A DNA stretch of 64,000 nt. Source: Pycnococcus provasolii (taxonomy: Eukaryota > Chlorophyta > Pseudoscourfieldiophyceae > Pseudoscourfieldiales > Pycnococcaceae). The stretch spans positions 372,189-436,188 of the forward strand of contig OW568898.1 of the NCBI GenBank assembly GCA_938743325.2. Direction: 5' to 3'. The position numbers and the translations under genes are program-made. Below the pieces are notes generated by a model. It worked only from the letters and a program-made list of their open reading frames with translations. It was not told where the DNA came from and did no database searches. Shown in pieces: positions 57,401-64,000 of the stretch (within the stretch, counting starts at the first letter, position 1; each line of letters opens with the position of its first letter).

Positions 57401-58096
57401 GTTAGCAACGCTTCCTCCAATTCTCCCATCCGAGCTCACACGCAGCGTAATGCCCCCACCTCCCGCCGCAGAGAGTGTAAGCAGTCTTGCATTCCCAAAC
57501 GCCGGCGAGAGACGCACCCACGTGAGAAATGTGAAACCGGTGGCGCTGGCGTCGTTCGTGGCGTCGAAGGGAAACGGCCACTTGGCCGACCCGTGTCCGA
57601 GCACACCTGACACACGTCCGTCGCAGTGCAGGCAAACTTCCGGGAAATTTGCGTCGAAGACGAGTGAGAGCGCGAGTGCAGTCGCCACGTCAGCCGCTGT
57701 ACTGTCGTCGACGTCGGTGGAAGTTGCGATATTGACTGCATTCGTCGCCATGGCTGGTGACATGGCGTGTCCCCATATCCGTCCCAGCAGACGCACAAGT
57801 GCCGGTTTCAGCCTTGTTGGTGCGGCAGTGAGCGCCTCAAGGAGTCTGTGCGCCGTTGCGGGTGTAGAAGCTAACGTCGCGACGGCGTTGTCGTCTGACG
57901 CCAAGGAAAGGAGCACGCGCGATGAACGACCATCGTCCTCTCTGAAGGAGGGGTGTGGTTGTGGCTCAGGAAGGCTCCCCAGTCGTCGCTCGAAGTCGTT
58001 CATAATACAGTTTATTGTATCGTCGTCGTCGTCGTCGTCATCATCTCCTCCGTGCACAGGCTTCCTGCCGCTGCTGTCGCGCACGTCGTCGCTCAT
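48431..58096 (-). CDS. Giant BEACH-WD40 protein (plant SPIRRIG/LYST-neurobeachin class)
   Basis: The 3,221-residue product starts at an ATG at 58096 and has no intron. A poly-Asp run is near the N-terminus. A ConA-like domain lies at about 175-290 ([20 protein letters not shown]). A long helical region leads to a PH-BEACH domain (about 1745-1865). The BEACH domain proper is at about 1868-2182: [64 protein letters not shown]. The C-terminal third holds WD40 repeats (for example at 2559-2660: [20 protein letters not shown]) separated by Ala-rich stretches. BEACH proteins act in vesicle traffic, lysosome size and autophagy as large scaffolds. It is divergent from ATG2 with 321 bp between the start codons. 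Confidence 0.93.
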   Translation of the reverse strand: [3221 protein letters not shown]

Positions 58097-58417
58097 GTCG
58101 CCGTCAGATGCAGCGGAGGGTGCGGAACGGAAGTGTGGCGTGCTCTTCGAACCCCGAACGCCGCTTTGGGTTGAAACTTGAAACCCCTAACTATATTTCT
58201 CGGACCGTTTGGTGGATGCTACGACGGCTCCCCTGCGAGAGGGTGCTGCATTGGTAGTCCTAACTATGTAGGCGCCAGCTCACCTCCCTCCTTTCCTTTC
58301 CTTTTTTCCTCGGTCAACACGCCAAAAAAGCAGCGAAGGAAGGCCATGGCGAAGCAGCAGCTGCCGGCCTTGGACGCGTGAGCAAGCCCAGGTGCACGTG
58401 CGGTCAGACTTCTTCGT
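58097..58417. promoter_or_regulatory. Shared divergent promoter of the BEACH and ATG2 genes
   Basis: These 321 bp must hold both promoters and 5' UTRs. No TATA box or repeat is obvious. An 11-codon upstream ORF for ATG2 lies at 58346-58381. Confidence 0.65.
58346..58381 (+). promoter_or_regulatory. Possible upstream ORF of ATG2
   Basis: An ATG in good context (GGCCATGGC) opens 11 codons (MAKQQLPALDA) ending at TGA, 36 bp before the ATG2 start. If transcribed, it could lower ATG2 translation. Confidence 0.4.
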
Positions 58418-61400
58418 ATGGAGTCCCTCAGCCACTGGGCGCTGAAGCGCGTGCTCAAGTTCCTCCTCAAGCGAACCGTCGCGAAGTATGTCGTCGGCGG
58501 CGACGTCGCGCTAGACACGCTCGACGTGTCGTGGTCAGAGGGGGTGTTCAAGTGGACGGACGGACTCCTGCTCGACGCCGCGGTTGTGTCTGGCGCACTT
58601 GCGCCCGCGGGGTTCGTGCTTGTCGAGGGATTCATCGGTTCGCTCACGCCCACGGCGCCGTGGGGACGTGGGAAGGATATGGGGGACCCAGCCAATGGCA
58701 AAGGGGCGGTCGTCACCATCGAGGATGTCATGCTCGTCTTAAAACCCACTGGAAAACGAAAGTCGCCTACGCCATCGCCTTCACAAGAGCATGATGTTCA
58801 CGCGACGATGCACGAGGATTGTGGCGGCGACGACGGCGACGACGGCGACGTCGACATCGGGAACGGGGAGTACAAGGAGGGAACGACCGCGATAGCTGCC
58901 GCGCTGCGTCGCCTGCTGGGAGGTATCGAACTCGTCATGAAACGCGTTGAGACGCGCATCGAGCCGCCTGGTGACGCCGGCACGGCGTCTTCGCCACCTT
59001 TTGTCGTCGCTGCCGCGCTCGTACGCGCACGTCTCGCAAGCGGCGACGAAGCGGCGGGTGCCGAGGCGGCGGCGGAAGCACTCATCGGCTCAACCGCGTC
59101 GACAGCCGAAGTCATCCCAACAAGCACCAGCGATGTCGATGCGCACTGGCTAGAGGTGCAAGGGCTCAAGCTTGAGCTCGTCAGCAGCGGTGAAACAGAA
59201 GCAGATCTCGCAGCGGCACCCATTCTGAGAATCACCGGACGGGCTCTGGTACCCGGCTGCTCACCTGGCATTGACGCGGTTGCAATTCTACGTCGTGTTC
59301 CCTTGGCAGACGTCGAAAGCGCCGACACGTCTGCCGAAGACGACGGCAAATTGCCGTCGGTGTCACTAGTATTGCCGTCTCTTGGCGCGCTGACCATCAC
59401 AAGCTCTCTCGAAATTCATGCCGATGCGGCTGGCTTGTCGGCGCTGCGTTCGCTCATAGGCGCAGCTACGAGCCCGGTAACCGTGGACGCGTCGTCGTCA
59501 CCAAGGCAAGCGACGTCAGTCGTGGCACCGTCGTCCCCGAAACGACTCGCAGCCATTGTGGAAGAGGCTCGCGCGGAAATGGAAGAGGAGTTCTCGGACG
59601 CCGACTCACAGACATCCGAGCCACGCGACTTTGACGCCAGCTTGAGCGAGAGTCTAGCATCCCTGCTCGCGGCACCGGCATGGGGATCACAGGACGAAAC
59701 GATGGCGGCGTCATCGCCGGCAAATACAGAATCGATGCAGTCGCCTGGAGGAGGCGGCTCTTCTGGCGTTGACAGTTCTGTCGCCTCAACCGCGTTTTTC
59801 GATGCAAGAAGCCTATTCAGTCCAGGACAGTCGACGCAGACGACAATGTTGAGCCAAGCAGGGAGCGCGTCGCCTACTCGCTCGACGGTGGCGGCTTCTA
59901 CCTCCTCCCCCCCCGTCTCCCCGCATAATGTTCACCCGCGAAATCATCGACTTGCCGAGTCACCTCGTCTTCCACCTCCACAGATGTCGCAGCCACTGTC
60001 CTCTACTTCATCCTCACGAGTCGCGGCTTGGGTCAGCGCATCCGTTCACGGCGAGATTCTCTTGGCAGCGTACTCATCAGCACCGGATTCAGATGCAAAT
60101 GCGAGAGGTGCCGTGCGAATGCGCGCATGTGCACCCGAGATGGCGATGAGCTTCGCGAGCGACAAGAGTGTCTCGTCGAGCCGTATGCAAGCAAGATCCG
60201 TCGGAGATCCAGATGCGCATGGATCGACTGTGACGTGGCGGAATGTGGCCATGCGATGCACGTCCATTCACGTCGACGAAGTTGCGCCGCCAAGGGATAA
60301 GGAAAGTGTACTCGCTCGCGCGCGCTCTTTCGACGACGGTTATTTGCCGCGGCTTCGAATTGCGACCACCAAGCTTCTTCCACTGTCGCCATGTCCTGGG
60401 GTGCAGCGTGACTATGAACGTGGCGATGCTGGCGATTCTACCGCGCTGCTTTCGAGAGGAAAGGTCGACGCGGAAAATAATAAGCCAAACATCGAGCGCG
60501 GGGCGATCGTTGCCGAGACGAGGGCATGGCCGATAATGAGTATTCTTGCATCCTCGTCTGGCGATTCCGATTCCGAGCACAAGAGCCCGGCGATTGTCGT
60601 GTCGGCACATCGCGCTTCATCACGCCTTGCACCACCAAGCCGAAGTCGTGGTGCGGGTACTCCACCTCGCATCGCGGATGCTTCTGTGGGCATTCGCGTT
60701 GCCCCCGCGAGCTTCTTTGCCACGGCTGATGGAATTGCTCGTGCGCTGCAAGTGCTGAATGAAATTTCGAAAGCGTGTGCAGGTCCAGGCGACGGAAATG
60801 TTGGTAGTCAAAATGAAGTCGAGCAGCAGGATGCGCAGCAGCCAGCGATCGTGACGGAATGGTGCGTGGATGTACGCTGCCGTGCCCTGCGCGCGGTCGT
60901 CGCGAGCGCGCTAGCGCCTGACGAACTTCTGTGTGTCGACATCAAGGGCTGTGCGCCGTTAGCATCCGCTGATAATCGACGTGGCTTTCTCGCGCCTGAT
61001 CCGCTGCTTCGCTTATCATTCGACTCCACGGATTCTAAGGGCAGCGAAGCTGGACGTGAAACCCTTGCGCCGAAGCCACCAACGGCGCGAGTGCGTTTCG
61101 CAGGTTTACACGTGTACATGTGTCGGTTGGAAGCACTTAAGGCCCCACGCCCTGAGCTGCCCAAGACGCGCCGTCCATCGGGCGATGCGGGGCAATCAGA
61201 CGCTTCAGGGCACAGCTTCGACGCTTCGCTGGGAACATGCCGGGAGGTGCTTGGTCTGCTCAGTCAGTATGAGGAAGGACGCGCACCGTGCGAGATTTTT
61301 GTTGGCATGGTTGATTCTAGCGAGGGTGCGATGAACGACGCTTCTCCCCATTCCCGAACTTCGAAAGAATCTGCGGCAGCAAGCGTGGCTGCTGCACTTT

Positions 61401-64000
61401 TGTCTGAAGCAAGTCGCACAATACGTGCCGCAAGCGGTGTGAGCTCCACTTCCTCTGTGCATAATTACCAGGCCCAAGGCGAGGCAATCGAGCGCGCGGC
61501 GCTGGCATGCGATGTGAGCTTGCGAGTCAGTTGCTCACGCATCGTCTTGACAGCCGCGCCTATGCCACTACCTGTGCCAGCATGGCGGCGAAAAGGTTCC
61601 CATTCAGGTGCATCATCTGGAACCACCAAACTCTCTGATCCAGCACCTCGCACAGATATTCACGCAGCTGTGGGATTGCTGAACGCGCTGGGACAGGGCA
61701 TTTTGTCAGCGTTCCCAATGCAGGCTACGACGCCCGAGCTTTCGTTGGCCTTTTCTGGAAGCGCGAACGAGGTGCACGTCGCGTTGCATGGCGCGGTACC
61801 CGGAACGAAACTTTCCGCCGGTGCCTCGGATCTTGACATGACGCTCAAGGATGTTCGCATTCGCTGTGCCTCGCCGGTGGGCAGGACATGCGTGAGCGCG
61901 AGTGCCCGACGAGGCGACGTCGTGGAGACGGGAACAGACGGAGCGGCGAGACGTGTGATGCTTTCGCCGGTTGGCTCCGATACGGGTGAACTCGTCCCCC
62001 CTAGTCCCGCAGGTGGAATTTCGAATGCATCGGCACAGATCACCTCAGAGGATGACAGCGCGGAGCACGCAGCTTCTTCACCCGGCTTCACGTTTGCCTC
62101 TGCAATGACTGCCGATGGTGGCACGACTGGTAGACTCAGTGTTCTACGTCTGAGTCGCTGTTGCCTCGGAACTGATGGCAGGCGTCAATTTGGTGACTTT
62201 ATCACACGAACTATTTCCGCCCTTGCACCCGCGCAGCCGGCGGTGCAGCGTAACGTCGACGACGTGCCAGCGCAGCTATCGTCGCCCCCGAAACAGAACT
62301 CCGACGAAGAAGCTGCCCTCGTGGTTGGACTGGAATCGTGCGCGGTGCGCTGGGAAAGCGAATCAGGACGGCGCGAATTGGCAGTGCTTTCTCTCGACGC
62401 AGCCGCGTTCGCAACGCCTGGGCGCCTGGGCTTCGCGGGTATTCCAGAGTCGCACGTGTACGATTCGTGCCATTCCGACTCGTGGTGCCTTCATATTTTG
62501 GGAGTCTCTTTGCACGTGCTTGACGACGAGACGTGTGCTCAGGCACATCTTCGACGCATCGCGGGATGGGAACCGAATTCGGCAAGTTTGAAATCCGAGG
62601 GTTTTTTCAATTTCCTCAAGCTGTCGTCTCTGCAGGTGCGCCATGGCCCGGGTGTGCGCATGGCGGACGGATCGTGCGAAACTTCCATTGGCCTGGGGGC
62701 GCTTTCGATCAAGCTGAAGCCTGAAGGCACGGGTGCAGCTGTGCGCGTAATCTCCAAATTTGCGGAAAGCCGTGGCGCACCCGCACCAGTCGGCGAGGAT
62801 GCAGAGGTCGAGGCAACACCACAGCAGCAAGTGTCGAATGCATCGGAAATGTTGCAACCGTCGTCGACGAAGACTCCTTCACCTCTTGACGATGATGCTG
62901 ATATCGCAGCAGGAGGCGAAGACGGTGCCAATGATGACGAGGAAATGGATGCGATGGCGTCGGATCTTGGTGCGAGCATGATGCTTGCACGTTCTGTCAT
63001 CGAGGGCGAGGTGAAACGACTGAGCACTGATAACGATGCCAATGCGTCCCGCGGTGTTCCTGGAGGTCTTCCCCTCATTGAAGACTACTGTGGCCAGCCT
63101 GCGGCATCTACCAAGGCGCCTCATGCGTCCCAACCGATGTCACGGACTGTGCCCGACGGTGGCGCGTCCACTCCTATGGACGATGGATCGGCTGCGGCTT
63201 CTATTTGGGATCCGGTGCCTGCTGCTCGCTGGTTTGCATCGGCACCAACGTTTGGCGCCGTTCCAATGAATCCTGACGCTTCGTCGCCGTCGTCGTCGTC
63301 AGCCACGCTGAATGCCGCGACGGCGGTAGATGAAGACTACGCATCTGCGAATGCCGATTCGCCGCGCCACAGCTCGTCCAGCTCCACCCAGGCGCCTCCT
63401 CGAGGATCAAGGGCTCCTGAGTGGTGCCCGCCAAGCCATTCACGCGTCGTCGTGCATCTACACAGCGTCAAGGCGAAGCTTTCTTTGGCACCTTCGTTTG
63501 AGTCGGCGCGGCCGCGGCATCGCGCCAATTCTGCGGATGATATTGACACGGTCTTTCGAGCCACGATGCATGACGTGCTTGCACAGGTGGACCACGCCGA
63601 TCCATCCCTGAAGAACGGGCGCGGCGTTTGCCTGCGCGCAGTGCTGTGCATTGGGGACGCTTCAGCCTGGAAAGCTGTGTACAAGCCATCCAGCAAGCGC
63701 TACGGCGCTTGGCGACGATGCTTCGGCTACCACGCGAGTACCCCGACGTTTTCTGAATCCGGCGCGTCCTCTGATGCCGATGCGGATGATGGCGACTCGC
63801 GTGAGGCTATGCGTCTGCTCAGCCGACCCCGTGAGACAGGTGAAGCACTCGTGCTGGCCAGCCTCGTGAATGACGCCGCGGTATACGCTCGCTGCCTCCC
63901 TCTGCGTCTCAGCCTTGATCGGAACGCGATCACCACGCTGTTGTCGTGGCGGAAGCGCATGAATATCGCGTGGGATCCAGATCCTAAGGTTCCCGAGGCG
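58418..64000 (+). CDS. ATG2: Autophagy-related protein 2 (ATG2), lipid transfer protein, partial
   Basis: An ATG at 58418 opens a frame with no stop up to the right edge (1,861 codons seen). The N-terminus matches the chorein/ATG2 start: HWALKRVLKFLLKRTVAKYV, then LDTLDVSW in place of LDQLDV, and a GFIGSLTPTAPW block where ATG2 has G-x-I-G-x-L...IPW. Long acidic/Ser-rich loops separate beta-rich segments. Near the end of the window LPLRLSLDRNAITTLLSW matches the conserved LPLRLHIDQDALDFL block of the ATG2 C-terminal region. ATG2 is a rod that moves phospholipids from ER to the growing phagophore, with WIPI/ATG18 and ATG9. The remaining C-terminus lies beyond the window. Confidence 0.9.
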   Translation, partial: MESLSHWALKRVLKFLLKRTVAKYVVGGDVALDTLDVSWSEGVFKWTDGLLLDAAVVSGALAPAGFVLVEGFIGSLTPTAPWGRGKDMGDPANGKGAVVTIEDVMLVLKPTGKRKSPTPSPSQEHDVHATMHEDCGGDDGDDGDVDIGNGEYKEGTTAIAAALRRLLGGIELVMKRVETRIEPPGDAGTASSPPFVVAAALVRARLASGDEAAGAEAAAEALIGSTASTAEVIPTSTSDVDAHWLEVQGLKLELVSSGETEADLAAAPILRITGRALVPGCSPGIDAVAILRRVPLADVESADTSAEDDGKLPSVSLVLPSLGALTITSSLEIHADAAGLSALRSLIGAATSPVTVDASSSPRQATSVVAPSSPKRLAAIVEEARAEMEEEFSDADSQTSEPRDFDASLSESLASLLAAPAWGSQDETMAASSPANTESMQSPGGGGSSGVDSSVASTAFFDARSLFSPGQSTQTTMLSQAGSASPTRSTVAASTSSPPVSPHNVHPRNHRLAESPRLPPPQMSQPLSSTSSSRVAAWVSASVHGEILLAAYSSAPDSDANARGAVRMRACAPEMAMSFASDKSVSSSRMQARSVGDPDAHGSTVTWRNVAMRCTSIHVDEVAPPRDKESVLARARSFDDGYLPRLRIATTKLLPLSPCPGVQRDYERGDAGDSTALLSRGKVDAENNKPNIERGAIVAETRAWPIMSILASSSGDSDSEHKSPAIVVSAHRASSRLAPPSRSRGAGTPPRIADASVGIRVAPASFFATADGIARALQVLNEISKACAGPGDGNVGSQNEVEQQDAQQPAIVTEWCVDVRCRALRAVVASALAPDELLCVDIKGCAPLASADNRRGFLAPDPLLRLSFDSTDSKGSEAGRETLAPKPPTARVRFAGLHVYMCRLEALKAPRPELPKTRRPSGDAGQSDASGHSFDASLGTCREVLGLLSQYEEGRAPCEIFVGMVDSSEGAMNDASPHSRTSKESAAASVAAALLSEASRTIRAASGVSSTSSVHNYQAQGEAIERAALACDVSLRVSCSRIVLTAAPMPLPVPAWRRKGSHSGASSGTTKLSDPAPRTDIHAAVGLLNALGQGILSAFPMQATTPELSLAFSGSANEVHVALHGAVPGTKLSAGASDLDMTLKDVRIRCASPVGRTCVSASARRGDVVETGTDGAARRVMLSPVGSDTGELVPPSPAGGISNASAQITSEDDSAEHAASSPGFTFASAMTADGGTTGRLSVLRLSRCCLGTDGRRQFGDFITRTISALAPAQPAVQRNVDDVPAQLSSPPKQNSDEEAALVVGLESCAVRWESESGRRELAVLSLDAAAFATPGRLGFAGIPESHVYDSCHSDSWCLHILGVSLHVLDDETCAQAHLRRIAGWEPNSASLKSEGFFNFLKLSSLQVRHGPGVRMADGSCETSIGLGALSIKLKPEGTGAAVRVISKFAESRGAPAPVGEDAEVEATPQQQVSNASEMLQPSSTKTPSPLDDDADIAAGGEDGANDDEEMDAMASDLGASMMLARSVIEGEVKRLSTDNDANASRGVPGGLPLIEDYCGQPAASTKAPHASQPMSRTVPDGGASTPMDDGSAAASIWDPVPAARWFASAPTFGAVPMNPDASSPSSSSATLNAATAVDEDYASANADSPRHSSSSSTQAPPRGSRAPEWCPPSHSRVVVHLHSVKAKLSLAPSFESARPRHRANSADDIDTVFRATMHDVLAQVDHADPSLKNGRGVCLRAVLCIGDASAWKAVYKPSSKRYGAWRRCFGYHASTPTFSESGASSDADADDGDSREAMRLLSRPRETGEALVLASLVNDAAVYARCLPLRLSLDRNAITTLLSWRKRMNIAWDPDPKVPEA

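Overview
This is nuclear DNA from a eukaryote, most likely a chlorophyte green alga of the small, compact-genome (prasinophyte-like) kind. The evidence is long GC-rich genes that almost all run without introns, SPPPP hydroxyproline-rich wall-type stretches as in pherophorins, and plastid proteins with transit peptides: the 8-vinyl reductase of chlorophyll synthesis, a two-domain ArsA1/GET3 ATPase and a Cu/Zn superoxide dismutase. TTAGGG-type repeats are scattered between genes. The species cannot be named from this window.

Left third (1-20.4 kb): the N-terminal part of a Sel1-repeat/coiled-coil protein that leaves the window on the left; a small secreted repeat protein; a very acidic probable nuclear protein; a large membrane-anchored subtilase with PA and kringle domains and an SPPPP stalk; a possible F-box protein; a zinc-finger-like/His-rich protein; and a 1,838-residue secreted Cys-rich protein ending in a probable legume-type lectin module. 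Middle (20.4-41 kb): a 2,350-residue surface protein with Pmp/right-handed beta-helix repeats; a small Cys-rich protein; a SAM-containing pentameric ligand-gated ion channel homologue; the 8-vinyl reductase; SEC11 (with the one intron I could place); a plastid- or mitochondrion-targeted membrane protein; ArsA1; and Cu/Zn SOD.

Right part (41.5-64 kb): a 3.3 kb element with 414 bp terminal inverted repeats that I see as identical. It is inserted between Cu/Zn SOD and, head to head with it, the SOD copper chaperone CCS, and it ends 85 bp before the CCS start codon. Then come a small beta-rich protein that may be an OEP24-like envelope pore, a 3,221-residue BEACH/WD40 protein and, divergent from it across 321 bp, the N-terminal 1,861 codons of ATG2, which runs off the right end.

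Functional themes are an unusually rich set of secreted or cell-surface proteins (protease, lectin, beta-helix protein, receptor channel) with a signal peptidase subunit that would process such cargo; the SOD-CCS pair, enzyme and metallochaperone; and the BEACH-ATG2 pair, both membrane-traffic/autophagy families. No rRNA, tRNA or CRISPR locus was seen.
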